From Cyclobacterium jeungdonense (lineage in GTDB: Bacteria > Bacteroidota > Bacteroidia > Cytophagales > Cyclobacteriaceae), in NCBI RefSeq assembly GCF_010994275.1, contig NZ_WMCD01000008.1:62001-126000 (forward strand): DNA of 64,000 nucleotides, in the 5' to 3' direction. Below the pieces are notes generated by a model. It made no database searches and was not told the origin of the DNA. It worked only from the letters and a program-made list of their open reading frames with translations. This document shows, piece by piece, positions 10,491 to 19,284 of the stretch (position 1 is the first letter of the stretch; each line of letters opens with the position of its first letter). Position numbers and translations under genes: made by a program.

Positions 10491-11690
10491 TCAGGAAAAA
10501 TCTTCCCCGGACTGAAAATGGGACCAATATTCACTGGGACTTACGCCCATCTCCTTTTTAAAAGCATTAAAAAAAGTCACCCTGCTGTTGAAGCCGCAAT
10601 CCCTGCTTAAAGCATCAAGGGTACGGTCGTCCAGGTAGCCCTCGTTCAATTTGTCAATGGCATAGTCAATTCTATAATGATTGATCAGTTCCCTGAAGCC
10701 TTTCTGATATACCTTCTGAAGCAAAATACTCAGGTCTCTGCTATTCACACCCGCCATGTCCGCAAATTCCCCCACTTTCAAATCTTGCCGGAGAAATACT
10801 TGTCTTTGGGTCAATAAATCGGCTATCCGCTTAATCGTTCCGAGCTGTTCATCTTTAAATTGCTCTTTATTTTCTATTTCGGGACCTGAGTGGATTTCCG
10901 GGTTTACATCATATTCCGAAATCTTTTCGTGCCGCAAATCATACAACTTTTCCGGATTCAAATGAAGGTAAATGCTCAGGACGGCTATGGCAGCCAGGGT
11001 TACCCAGGTAAAAAATGATAACAAACCGGGCAATTGAAATCCTGCCAAGGTCTCAATCATCCAAAAGGTATGGTATGAAAAGTACCCAAATGTGATCATG
11101 ACAAACAAAAAGGCAACAACCGAAAGGGGATTTTTGACTGTCTCTTTCCGGAATGGATTTATCCAATTTGGATTATACCGATACAGCAGCCAAATAGAGT
11201 ATCCCAAATAAGCTGACATCAAAACAATCCTGAAACTATCCACTACATAGGTGGGAATAATACCATTGGCATATAGATTGAGCGTTTTGGGATCGTCCAC
11301 AAACATTTTTGCCAGTTCGAGTTTGCGCTCATAACTCAGTAAATAAAAGGGCAAAAGATCCAGCACATGAAGGAGTGCAGGAAGAAAGTGAAGCGTGTCT
11401 TTAAGGTCCAAACCCTCTCTGTTTAAAAGGGAATTTCGGATATAAAAATAAAAAAATGGAGCGGTCAAAAACATCAGTGGGTTTACGGTCCGAATAAAAT
11501 GGGGAAACCGTAAAATCCAACCCGCATGAAACCACAAAAAATAAACCAGAAAGAACAAGCTGTAGCAAAGCAAAGACCAACCTAAAAGATAGGTCTTGGT
11601 ACCCATCCTGTAGCTTATGGCTATCAAAACGATAGCATTAACTGTTGCCAAAAACAAAATATTGATAAATAAAAGTAAGCTTGCCTCCAT
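10491..11690 (-). CDS. AraC-family regulator with N-terminal membrane domain
   Basis: The 399-residue protein begins with about seven hydrophobic segments (roughly residues 1-245). A charged linker follows, then a C-terminal AraC/XylS helix-turn-helix pair (about 290-395) with ...FRELINHYRIDYA... and ...CGFNSRVTFFNAFKK..G.SPSEY. The layout matches the Bacteroidota family in which a multi-helix membrane sensor is fused to an AraC DNA-binding domain, so it probably reads an envelope signal and controls genes from the membrane. It starts at an ATG seven bases after a small membrane-protein gene and is probably cotranscribed with it. Targets are unknown; the giant adhesin gene downstream on the same strand is one candidate by position only. 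Confidence 0.88.
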   Translation of the reverse strand: MEASLLLFINILFLATVNAIVLIAISYRMGTKTYLLGWSLLCYSLFFLVYFLWFHAGWILRFPHFIRTVNPLMFLTAPFFYFYIRNSLLNREGLDLKDTLHFLPALLHVLDLLPFYLLSYERKLELAKMFVDDPKTLNLYANGIIPTYVVDSFRIVLMSAYLGYSIWLLYRYNPNWINPFRKETVKNPLSVVAFLFVMITFGYFSYHTFWMIETLAGFQLPGLLSFFTWVTLAAIAVLSIYLHLNPEKLYDLRHEKISEYDVNPEIHSGPEIENKEQFKDEQLGTIKRIADLLTQRQVFLRQDLKVGEFADMAGVNSRDLSILLQKVYQKGFRELINHYRIDYAIDKLNEGYLDDRTLDALSRDCGFNSRVTFFNAFKKEMGVSPSEYWSHFQSGEDFS

Positions 11691-11697
11691 TCTAATC

Positions 11698-11922
11698 TTA
11701 CCTGAAATCTTCCTGAACCAAATTTAACGAATGATCAATAACCCACAAGTGTAGTTTTTTAGCCATATCCCTCAGTGGGAGCCACTTTTTCCGGAAAATT
11801 TTTTCTTTAATTGAAAACTCATGAAAGTCTGGTTTCAGGCTATTCCCTTTTGCGATTAACTCCAAAGCCGCCATTACAGCAATGGGAAAAATAAACAACA
11901 TAATGATCAATGTTCCGGACAT
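11698..11922 (-). CDS. Small hypothetical protein with one membrane segment, upstream of AraC-type gene
   Basis: The 74-residue frame has an ATG start, a hydrophobic N-terminal helix (about residues 4-22) and a basic, lysine-rich remainder. It ends seven bases before the AraC-type regulator start, a spacing that suggests one transcript. I do not recognise the family. It could be a small membrane partner of the regulator or a spurious frame; the tight spacing and clear membrane helix favour a real gene. Confidence 0.5.
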   Translation of the reverse strand: MSGTLIIMLFIFPIAVMAALELIAKGNSLKPDFHEFSIKEKIFRKKWLPLRDMAKKLHLWVIDHSLNLVQEDFR

Positions 11923-12099
11923 GGGTTATTATTCTAAAAAAAAGCGGACACACTGAATCAGGTATCGGAAGGTTTATTCAATTCATTGGATTCGAAAATT
12001 AATTTTTTTTTAGGAGAAACACAATTTGTTTTAATTACACAACGAATTTAATACCTTTTATATACGATAAAGGTGATTTGAAACTCAAAAATATAAAAA

Positions 12100-13143
12100 T
12101 CAGGAAAGATACAAATATTCCTTCGCATGAATCAAGGCTTCCTGAGTCGTTTTTACCCAGGCCACTTTGTTTGGAGGAAGCAGCTGATTTAGTTCTCGCT
12201 CCCTGTCCAGATCTTGTTTTCCAACTCTACGTATATATACGGCTTCCACCCTGCCGGGAAAATCGCGAATTACCTCTGCGTAGAGCTCCGGGTCATGCTG
12301 TCCACTGTCTCCTATCAGCAGGAATTGCTGCTCCGGAAAAAATTCCATAAGAAAACGAATCTTTTCCAATTTATGGTCGTGGTTTCCTCCTCCGGATTTC
12401 CAGATATTTCTTAGGTTCACATGACTATCTTTAAGAAGAATGGGCCCAAGGGGAATGTTTCGGTATTTTAAAAAGTCCCTAATAAGATCGAAAAGGTTCC
12501 AATCGCTGCTGGAAACATAAAAAACCGGATACTCCCCATCGACAGTAAGTAGCCGGTAAAATTCGCTTACACCTGGAAAAGGTCTTCGGGTATACGCATT
12601 TTTGGAAACTGAAAGCCATAACTTCTCTCCCAGATTCGTAGCCTTAGAAATGATCACTGTGTCATCAATATCTGATATTATTGCCCTTGGCGAAGGCTCT
12701 ATCACCTGCTGGATTTCCTTTTTCACCCAGGCTTTTTCAGGAACGAGGCCTTCTTCCGGAATCAATGACAGGCGAATGGTTTTTGGATGGGGTTCTTCCG
12801 AATCAGACAGATACAATAAAGACTCGAAAATCCCCTCTGAATCCGCCGTCAACTCCGCTCCAAAACTACCGTATTGTACTTGTACTTTCGCATCCGGCAC
12901 ACTGCTACCAGCATACCTGCGTATGGTAGCTAAAATATTTTGCAGGGCACTCTTCTTTTCCGAAGGACGACTTTGGCGGTAAGCTTCCACCACCCTGCCC
13001 TTTAGAAACACCTGGGATCCATTTCCAATAACGAGAAAAACCTCAAGTCGTAACCGGTCCAGTTTTCCAATCTTTTTTTTGATTTTGGAAAAAGCATACC
13101 GGAAAGGAAACGTTAACCACCTGAAAAAAAAGAAATGCTTCAT
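12100..13143 (-). CDS. APP1-family phosphatase-domain protein (DUF2183)
   Basis: The 347-residue protein carries the HAD-like signature AIISDIDDTVI near residue 155, the DxDxT motif of the APP1 phosphatidate-phosphatase catalytic domain. A later ...LLIGDSGQHDPELY... is typical of the same family, with the second acidic cluster in GDSGQHD. The N-terminal part (about 30-120) is a beta-rich domain resembling those that precede APP1 catalytic domains. No signal peptide is apparent, so it is probably cytosolic or peripheral. It starts two bases after the TolC-type gene ends and is the last gene of the exporter operon. The substrate is unknown; phosphatidate is the yeast precedent only. Confidence 0.85.
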   Translation of the reverse strand: MKHFFFFRWLTFPFRYAFSKIKKKIGKLDRLRLEVFLVIGNGSQVFLKGRVVEAYRQSRPSEKKSALQNILATIRRYAGSSVPDAKVQVQYGSFGAELTADSEGIFESLLYLSDSEEPHPKTIRLSLIPEEGLVPEKAWVKKEIQQVIEPSPRAIISDIDDTVIISKATNLGEKLWLSVSKNAYTRRPFPGVSEFYRLLTVDGEYPVFYVSSSDWNLFDLIRDFLKYRNIPLGPILLKDSHVNLRNIWKSGGGNHDHKLEKIRFLMEFFPEQQFLLIGDSGQHDPELYAEVIRDFPGRVEAVYIRRVGKQDLDRERELNQLLPPNKVAWVKTTQEALIHAKEYLYLS

Positions 13144-13145
13144 GG

Positions 13146-14540
13146 TTATAAGCCTTCAAAACCCAGGCCAGCTGCCGTCCGGACTTTGGAAAAGGCAATG
13201 TTTTTATCCACAAAAAGGGAATTATTGACCAAAATAGCATCAAATAGACTTGTTTCCCTGGCATTGATCAAAAACAAGGAGCTTTCACCCAATTCAAATT
13301 TGACTCTCTCCCCCTCTACCAAGCGCTCCAGTCCACTGATATTGTTTCTGAAGGTGGAAATTTGCTGATTTAACACCTGGTAATCGTTGAAACCCTGCTC
13401 CAGTTTTGCACGAAGTTGCTGTGATTTTAGGTCTCGCTTGTTTCCTACCATAGAAATTTTGGTTTTGGTAAGACCAAGGCCTCCTCTCGCCTTTCTCAAA
13501 AACAAGGGGCTCGCAATTTCCACCCCGAATTTATAGTCGTTTTTCATGAACCCGATTCCTTCCCTCCCACCTAAATTTTCTGTCAGGAAATTGTACTTTA
13601 ACTTAACCGTCGGTTTCAACTGCTCTGCCTTATAGCGTCGTTCTATTTCAAGATGGTCCAGGTCGTAATCCAATAGCCGCAATTCGGGGTGTCTGGCAAC
13701 CAGCTCCCGGTACGCTTCTTTTTCTATGCCTACTGGAAAATATTCCTCCAGTTTCTGGGGAACGACATCCGGGTCCAGGTAGATTGGGTTTTGTTCCATG
13801 TCCCACAAGAACACATTTAAATCTTGTGTGCTGGCAAAAAAGCTGTTTTCAGCTTTTTGGAGTTGTATGGTTCGACTCAATACCTGTGTGTAGGCTTCTA
13901 CAGTGTCGATCGCTGGAAGATCACCCTGCTCAAAGCTGGATTTAATCCCTTCAAAGCGAATAGAGGCCAGCTTCAGCCCTTCTATCCGAACTTCAAGGTT
14001 GGCATGGCTGCCCGCCCATTTCCAATAGGCTTTGACCGCTTCCAGGTATAAGTCATTAAGTACCTGAATTCGCTCTATCTCCGTCGCCATGGCATAGATT
14101 TTTGCTTGCTGAAGGCTTGCTCTTCTCTGGTCAATGAAAAGGCCTTTACCCAGATTGACTGCCGCACCTATGGCAAAGAGCCCATTCTCGGGAACGACAT
14201 TTTCTGAGTTTAGAAAAGTTCCAGTGTTTCGTTCAACAGTACCTTGCAGTTCTACCCCGGCAAGGGTGGGCAGAAAAAGACCCGCTTCCTGAGTATTATA
14301 GTACTCGGTACCTTTAAAGTGTTTTTGATCCATGTTACCAAAAACCATCGGATCAAAGCCGCCTCTGGCCGCTCTCAGTTCCTGCTTTCCCAAATCCAAC
14401 GTCAGTTCCGCTTGTCTTGCGACAGGGTGGAAATCCCGAACCCATACCATAAAATCACTATATGTCAAGATCTCCTGAGCCCTTCCAGAACTACAACCGG
14501 CCACAAAGACGCAACTGAAAAATAGCAATAGAAATCTCAT
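13146..14540 (-). CDS. TolC-family outer-membrane efflux protein (lipoprotein)
   Basis: The 464-residue protein starts with a lipoprotein signal (hydrophobic run ending FVAGC, Cys at about 16). It then has the long helical repeats of outer-membrane efflux proteins, for example HPVARQAELTLDLGKQEL and the second-half HPELRLLDYDLDHLEIERR. It should form the outer-membrane channel of a tripartite exporter. Its ATG overlaps the HlyD stop by four bases (ATGA), which suggests translational coupling. Regulation is expected from the TetR gene at the head of the operon. Confidence 0.88.
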   Translation of the reverse strand: MRFLLLFFSCVFVAGCSSGRAQEILTYSDFMVWVRDFHPVARQAELTLDLGKQELRAARGGFDPMVFGNMDQKHFKGTEYYNTQEAGLFLPTLAGVELQGTVERNTGTFLNSENVVPENGLFAIGAAVNLGKGLFIDQRRASLQQAKIYAMATEIERIQVLNDLYLEAVKAYWKWAGSHANLEVRIEGLKLASIRFEGIKSSFEQGDLPAIDTVEAYTQVLSRTIQLQKAENSFFASTQDLNVFLWDMEQNPIYLDPDVVPQKLEEYFPVGIEKEAYRELVARHPELRLLDYDLDHLEIERRYKAEQLKPTVKLKYNFLTENLGGREGIGFMKNDYKFGVEIASPLFLRKARGGLGLTKTKISMVGNKRDLKSQQLRAKLEQGFNDYQVLNQQISTFRNNISGLERLVEGERVKFELGESSLFLINARETSLFDAILVNNSLFVDKNIAFSKVRTAAGLGFEGL

Positions 14541-15892
14541 TTCGCCTGACTTTTCATTTCTCTAACTTCTTTAAGGGTATAATAATCTGGTGGGAACCCA
14601 TTCATCTGACGCCAGATTTCATACCATATCGGTACGTCATTCAGCAGGGCAATGCCGTCAGCACCCGAACCGATTCGTAAGGCCTCAGGCCAGGGTTCTT
14701 CATCCGGGTCGGGCACGATAAGCAGCCGGTATTGGTTGTTGGCACTGGTAAAATTATCGATGGCATACACTCTTCCCCCAAAGGTTCCATTGGATAATTG
14801 CGGCCAACCGGAGAAAACGATGGCCGGCCAACCATCAAAAATAAACCGAATCTTATCGCCTACATCTACCAGCGGTAAGTCGATCGGATCAATGTACATT
14901 TCTACTGCCAGGGAATAATTCTGAGGCATTATGCTGACGATTTCAGACCCTTCCTTGATCGTTTCACCCAAGCCGACCTGAATCGCCTTCGTTACATAAC
15001 CGGATTGCGGAGCCAACACATAATACATACCCGATCGTACCGTATAATTGGATAGTTCGTTTTGCAATTTGGTGACGGTGGCCTCCGCATCAAACTGACT
15101 GGACATAGCGGTGAACTTTTCTGAATTCACTTTGGCCAGTTTGTCTCTAAAATCATTATCAATGGCATTGAGCTCCAAGGTGGCCGAAATCACTTCATTC
15201 CTACTGCTCAGCAGTTTATTCTCCGCACTGATCTTTTTAGCCTGCGATTCCTGCAACTTTATCCTACGGGTCTCCAGATCAGTCAGGGATTTCAGCCCTT
15301 CCTCGTAAAGTTTTTCCATTCGCAAATATTGCCGCTCAGCAACTGTCAGGTTTACCTTTTCAGCCTCCAGCATGATGCTATCGGATTGCACACTTAACCG
15401 TGCCTGTTGGAGTTTATTTTGCGCCTGCTCTTTTCTCAAAACGTTATTTTTTTCTAAAGCCCGCAGCTGCTGCTCCTGTGCTTTGATCTTTTCTTCATAA
15501 GACCTTACCGAAAGCTCTTTGGCATCCACCTGCATCTGGGTTCTTTCCAGTAGAGCGGGATCCATGTACTGATCCTTTACTTCTGATAAAAACATGATCG
15601 TATCTCCTTTTTTTACAAAATCCCCTTCCTGTACATACCATTGTTCAATCCGTCCCGGAATGACCGAATGCACCGTCTGTGGCCGATGCTCGGGTTTTAA
15701 CGCTGTTACCATTCCCTGAGATCGGAAATTCTGAGTCCAGGGCAAGAATAAAAACACGAATACCGCTAACAAAATGTACAAGAGAATTCTAACCCGCTTT
15801 CTGCTTTGATCACTAGGTATAGTCATGCGATAACTATCAAACAGAAAGGGATTAATGTATCCTTTTACCGAGTTTTTTGAAATATTAAGCAT
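14537..15892 (-). CDS. HlyD-family periplasmic adaptor (membrane fusion protein)
   Basis: The 451-residue protein has one membrane helix at about residues 34-52 (ILLYILLAVFVFLFLPW), a split biotinyl-lipoyl domain (VHSVIPGRIEQWYVQEGDFVKKGD and VLAPQSGYV), and a long coiled-coil hairpin between about 115 and 285 rich in E, K, Q and L. A beta-barrel region follows. It would bridge the inner-membrane ABC protein and the TolC-like channel. It begins five bases after the ABC gene's stop and overlaps the TolC start by four. Substrate unknown. Confidence 0.9.
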   Translation of the reverse strand: MLNISKNSVKGYINPFLFDSYRMTIPSDQSRKRVRILLYILLAVFVFLFLPWTQNFRSQGMVTALKPEHRPQTVHSVIPGRIEQWYVQEGDFVKKGDTIMFLSEVKDQYMDPALLERTQMQVDAKELSVRSYEEKIKAQEQQLRALEKNNVLRKEQAQNKLQQARLSVQSDSIMLEAEKVNLTVAERQYLRMEKLYEEGLKSLTDLETRRIKLQESQAKKISAENKLLSSRNEVISATLELNAIDNDFRDKLAKVNSEKFTAMSSQFDAEATVTKLQNELSNYTVRSGMYYVLAPQSGYVTKAIQVGLGETIKEGSEIVSIMPQNYSLAVEMYIDPIDLPLVDVGDKIRFIFDGWPAIVFSGWPQLSNGTFGGRVYAIDNFTSANNQYRLLIVPDPDEEPWPEALRIGSGADGIALLNDVPIWYEIWRQMNGFPPDYYTLKEVREMKSQAK

Positions 15893-15897
15893 GGCTG

Positions 15898-17610
15898 TTA
15901 GTTTTTATTATTCTTTTTATATTGCTGAAAGGCTTCAAAGCTTCCATCAAAGGCTACTTTTCCGGCATCCAAAATTAAAATTCTGTCAGCTCTTCGGAGC
16001 ATTCTATCATCCGCAGAAACCGCCACCAGGGTCCAGGGCCCTGAAAAGATGTAATTCAAAAGCGTATCGGACTCCATCCCATTGAGATAGTTAAGTTCTT
16101 CCTCCAACAACAGTAGTTTAGGTTCGAAACACAAACTTCGGGCGAGTATGATTTTGCTGATATTGGCATTGCTCAGATGCTTCCCTTCCGGTAATAATTG
16201 GGTTTCCAAATCATCTTTAAGTCCGTAAATGTAATCACTCAAGCCTACCAGCTGAAGTACTTCTCGAAGTTTGGTTTCAGAGATGGTTTCATTTCCCACC
16301 GTAATATTTTCCCGGATCGTTCCATGGAAAATGGATTGTCTGGAAAGGCTATCACCTATCATCGACCGGAGCTTTTCCAAAGCTAAAGTTTCCATCGGTA
16401 ACTTATTGACTATAATATTGCCTTGGTAATCTTCAATTAAACCAGCCATCAGTTGAAGGAAGGTACTTTTGCCCGCTCCACTTTCACCGGTAATCACGAT
16501 TTTCTCTCCGGAATCAATTTTTAAATTAATATCCTGAATATTAGGGAATTTTTTATCCCCCGGATGATAGGTCAATTCTCTGAATTCATAAGCCAAACCC
16601 GATTGTGACAGGTCTAATCCCTTATCAATACCTTCCGACCGCTCCAGGTCCATATCCATTATCAATCCTAACTTTTCGGTAGCGGTAAGGGTATCGTAGA
16701 CTGTTTCCAGACTTAAAATCAGTTTTTCAACGGAATTGATTATTAAAACAATGATAATCTCGGCTGCTACAAACTGGCCAATACTGATTTCGTTGTTCAT
16801 CAGCAATAAACTTCCCGCTACAAGCAAGGTAACCACAATCAAGGTCTTGAAAGCGATCATGATTTTATATTGAAAAATCAAGACAGCGAAATGAGAATTT
16901 CTAAATTCCAGATACTTGCCTACCAATTTATCCACCCTTTTGAAGGGCAAGGGTGAAAAACCGGAAAGTTTAAATGTTCCCAAGGTTCGAGCTATCTCTT
17001 CCAGCCAAAATGCTACTTCATATTTAGCGGAAGATTCTTTAAGACTGGTAGCCATACCTGTTGGGCTGGTGTACTTAAAAATCAAATACAATATCAATAC
17101 CAACATCACGGAAAACAAAATGAAAAAAGGATGGTAGATGGCTAATAAAATCAAACCAAAAAACACCTGGAGCGACGCCGTACTGAAATCTATCAGTATT
17201 TTGGAGAGTCCCTTTTGCAAATTAATCGTATCAAAAAAACGGTTTACTAGTTCCGGAGCGTATTTTCCCCTAAAAGCTTCCGTTTTTATCCTGGGCAGCC
17301 GATAGGAAAATTCCATCGCTGACTTACCAAAGACCCGTTGCTGAAGTTTTTCTGTCAAATACAGCTGACTGATCTGCAGATACCCTCCAAAAATTACCCC
17401 GAGAGCTACAATAATGACCAGCAACACCCATGAGGTAGTAAGCCTCCCTCCCAAAATGAAATTTAAAATTGCCTGAATCCCCAGGGGAAGGGAGAGGGAG
17501 ACCAAACCATTCAATACCGCATAAAAATAAATGGCGTAAATTTCCTTTTTCTCATCTCTAAGAAGGCTAATAAACCTCCTTAAAGGAGTATTAATCAGAT
17601 TTTCATTCAT
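15898..17610 (-). CDS. ABC exporter, fused permease-ATPase, with degenerate ATPase motifs
   Basis: The 570-residue protein has an N-terminal ABC transmembrane domain with about six helices (roughly residues 20-310), then a nucleotide-binding domain. Walker A is intact (GESGAGKST, about residue 380). Other motifs have drifted: the signature position reads LSNANIS rather than LSGGQ; Walker B reads LLLLEEE with Glu in place of the usual Asp; the Q-loop position reads GDSLSRQS; and the switch histidine region reads VAVSADDR with no His. It has no N-terminal peptidase domain. It is flanked by TetR (8-bp overlap) and HlyD. The architecture supports an exporter; whether it hydrolyses ATP in the standard way is uncertain. 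Confidence 0.88.
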   Translation of the reverse strand: MNENLINTPLRRFISLLRDEKKEIYAIYFYAVLNGLVSLSLPLGIQAILNFILGGRLTTSWVLLVIIVALGVIFGGYLQISQLYLTEKLQQRVFGKSAMEFSYRLPRIKTEAFRGKYAPELVNRFFDTINLQKGLSKILIDFSTASLQVFFGLILLAIYHPFFILFSVMLVLILYLIFKYTSPTGMATSLKESSAKYEVAFWLEEIARTLGTFKLSGFSPLPFKRVDKLVGKYLEFRNSHFAVLIFQYKIMIAFKTLIVVTLLVAGSLLLMNNEISIGQFVAAEIIIVLIINSVEKLILSLETVYDTLTATEKLGLIMDMDLERSEGIDKGLDLSQSGLAYEFRELTYHPGDKKFPNIQDINLKIDSGEKIVITGESGAGKSTFLQLMAGLIEDYQGNIIVNKLPMETLALEKLRSMIGDSLSRQSIFHGTIRENITVGNETISETKLREVLQLVGLSDYIYGLKDDLETQLLPEGKHLSNANISKIILARSLCFEPKLLLLEEELNYLNGMESDTLLNYIFSGPWTLVAVSADDRMLRRADRILILDAGKVAFDGSFEAFQQYKKNNKN

Positions 17611-18280
17611 CTTTTAACGTTTTAAATACCATGTCAACATAAAACCCCATTTTCTGATCTCCTTCAAGCCCTGATTCTGTCATTTTAGGCATGTGCCGCA
17701 GAAAAAAAGCGTGTAGTAAGGTTGATTCCACCAGGGTGCTAACCAATGTTTTGGGATAGGCATAATTTGGGTTGATCTCACTAATAATAGTGGCTATTCG
17801 CTCCGTAAACCGATAAAATTGAGTAAATAATCCATTGCTGTTTTCCGTATCAATTTCCTTGGTTAAAAAAGCTTTGTAAGACTCTTCCGTAACCAGGACC
17901 CGTAACTTTTGGATATCAAGGTACAGGTTATTCTGGTATACCGGGCCTTCCACCAACAAACGTATCGCCATTTTCATCTTAGCCATCGGGTCATGCAAAT
18001 TGGCGGTGGCAAAAACAAGGTAATGCTCCAACCAACCCCAATACCAACTGGTAAGGTAAAGTAAGAGTTTGTGTTTATTCTCAAAATACCGGTAGATAGC
18101 TGCTTCCGTACTTCCCACCTTTTCAGACAGTCTCTTGAAATTAAAGCCCTCCATACCCAATGATTCTATTAGTTCAGGACTTTCCCGAAGGATCCTCTTC
18201 CCCAAATCCGAACTTAAAGGGTCTTTCAGGTAGATTTCCTGGTTGATAGGAACAACCATGCGCGCTAAAATCTGCTCCAT
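17603..18280 (-). CDS. TetR/AcrR-family transcriptional regulator
   Basis: The 225-residue protein has an N-terminal helix-turn-helix at about residues 30-75 (SLGMEGFNFKRLSEKVGSTEAAIYRYFENKHKLL), the typical TetR pattern, and a helical ligand-binding C-terminus. Its stop overlaps the ABC gene start by eight bases, so it heads the exporter operon and probably represses its own promoter. Two palindromes 25-66 bp upstream are candidate operators. A second in-frame ATG lies seven codons in; the first is preferred because it is the longer option and still leaves both palindromes upstream. Confidence 0.88.
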   Translation of the reverse strand: MEQILARMVVPINQEIYLKDPLSSDLGKRILRESPELIESLGMEGFNFKRLSEKVGSTEAAIYRYFENKHKLLLYLTSWYWGWLEHYLVFATANLHDPMAKMKMAIRLLVEGPVYQNNLYLDIQKLRVLVTEESYKAFLTKEIDTENSNGLFTQFYRFTERIATIISEINPNYAYPKTLVSTLVESTLLHAFFLRHMPKMTESGLEGDQKMGFYVDMVFKTLKDE

Positions 18281-18304
18281 ATATTATCGCAAAGTAAAAC
18301 TATA

Positions 18305-18346
18305 CGTATCCTTATACGAACCAACAAAAAGTAAGTTTTACTTACT
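18305..18346 (-). promoter_or_regulatory. Two palindromes upstream of the TetR gene, candidate operators
   Basis: The first is AGTAAGT-TTT-ACTTACT (18330-18346), a perfect 7-bp inverted repeat. The second is CGTAT-CCTT-ATACG (18305-18318), a perfect 5-bp inverted repeat. Both sit just upstream of the TetR start at 18280, where autoregulatory operators of this family usually lie. Binding is inferred. Confidence 0.5.
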
Positions 18347-18423
18347 AGATAAAAAACCAAAAAATCTTTTTGTGGAAAAAAGGAAAAGTAGGATGCTGAT
18401 TTTAGAATCTAATTCCCGGTATT

Positions 18424-18804
18424 TTATACCTCTGGTTCATAGCTGATCTTACCCAGGCCATAGAGATATAGCACTTTAGAAAACCGAAGCATCAACGGTA
18501 AGAGTAGGATATTAAAAAAAACAACCGACACGATATACACCGTCAATGCAGGATCATCAAAGAAGATATTGAGCACGATCATGATGGTAACAAACAGCGC
18601 AACTGATAATGCGTAACTGATATACATAGCTCCATAAAAAAAATCAGGTTCAGGTACCAGGTCTACCCCACAATGGGGGCAGGTTTGATGTACTTCAGTC
18701 AGCTTATTGAAACTGAAAAGAGATACAGGAAAAATGCCTCCCTTTCGGCATTTAGGACATCTGGCTGTTAAAATCGCCTCCGTAAGGCTTGTTTGCTTTT
18801 TCAT
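18424..18804 (-). CDS. DUF983 family membrane protein
   Basis: The 126-residue protein begins with a zinc-ribbon-like region holding two cysteine pairs, CPKC (about residue 15) and CPHC (about 43). Two hydrophobic helices follow (about 60-82 and 86-106), then a short soluble tail. This matches DUF983, a common small membrane family of unknown function. It starts 12 bases after a 67-codon gene, so the two probably share a transcript. Confidence 0.88.
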   Translation of the reverse strand: MKKQTSLTEAILTARCPKCRKGGIFPVSLFSFNKLTEVHQTCPHCGVDLVPEPDFFYGAMYISYALSVALFVTIMIVLNIFFDDPALTVYIVSVVFFNILLLPLMLRFSKVLYLYGLGKISYEPEV

Positions 18805-18816
18805 CGGTCTATTAAA

Positions 18817-19020
18817 TTATCGGATTTCATCCAAATCGTAATCCTTACCCTTTCCCCACCGTAATAGTTCCTCCAGTTCGTAATACTCAAGCGTATCCAG
18901 ATCTTTTACTCTAAAATTTTCTCTGCCTGTTCGTTCCATAATCTCCAAAAAACGAATTTCCCCGTAATTTACAAGCCGGTAGACCCGACCCACTCTGATA
19001 TTATCAATCGCTAGCGGCAT
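18817..19020 (-). CDS. Small conserved-looking hypothetical protein
   Basis: The 67-residue protein is acidic, has no signal peptide or membrane helix, and reads as a compact beta-rich domain (NIRVGRVYRLVNYGEIRFLEIME) with an acidic C-terminus. It has an ATG start and sits 12 bases upstream of the DUF983 gene on the same strand. The regular charge pattern and operon spacing support a real gene. Function unknown. Confidence 0.6.
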   Translation of the reverse strand: MPLAIDNIRVGRVYRLVNYGEIRFLEIMERTGRENFRVKDLDTLEYYELEELLRWGKGKDYDLDEIR

Positions 19021-19251
19021 CTTTACTGCATTAAGTCAAATTATTGCTGGTCATTTCATCAGTCAATTGTCACCACCTCAACACCAACTTTTTCAAGGAT
19101 AATTTGTTATTTTTTCTGTTTGGATGGCGAGCACCATTGCTTGGACAAGACCTGCGTTTGCTGCAAAGGTATAACCATTCCCGAATTTTTACCACCAAGT
19201 TTTCCCGAAAGTTATTTTGTGTCATAACCTTCAATTTCCCTGATAATCTAT

Positions 19252-19259
19252 TAATTTTG
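19252..19259 (+). promoter_or_regulatory. Bacteroidota -7 box (TAATTTTG) upstream of serB-serA fusion
   Basis: TAATTTTG matches the TAnnTTTG consensus of the primary sigma factor in Bacteroidota and ends 25 bases before the start codon. No convincing -33 TTTG was found at the standard spacing. Confidence 0.5.
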
Positions 19260-19284
19260 CAACTCATTAAAAATTCGCTGAAAA

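Noticed and set aside
10292..10534. 80-codon minus-strand frame
   Set aside because: It overlaps the AraC-type gene's end in another frame and shows no conserved-looking pattern.
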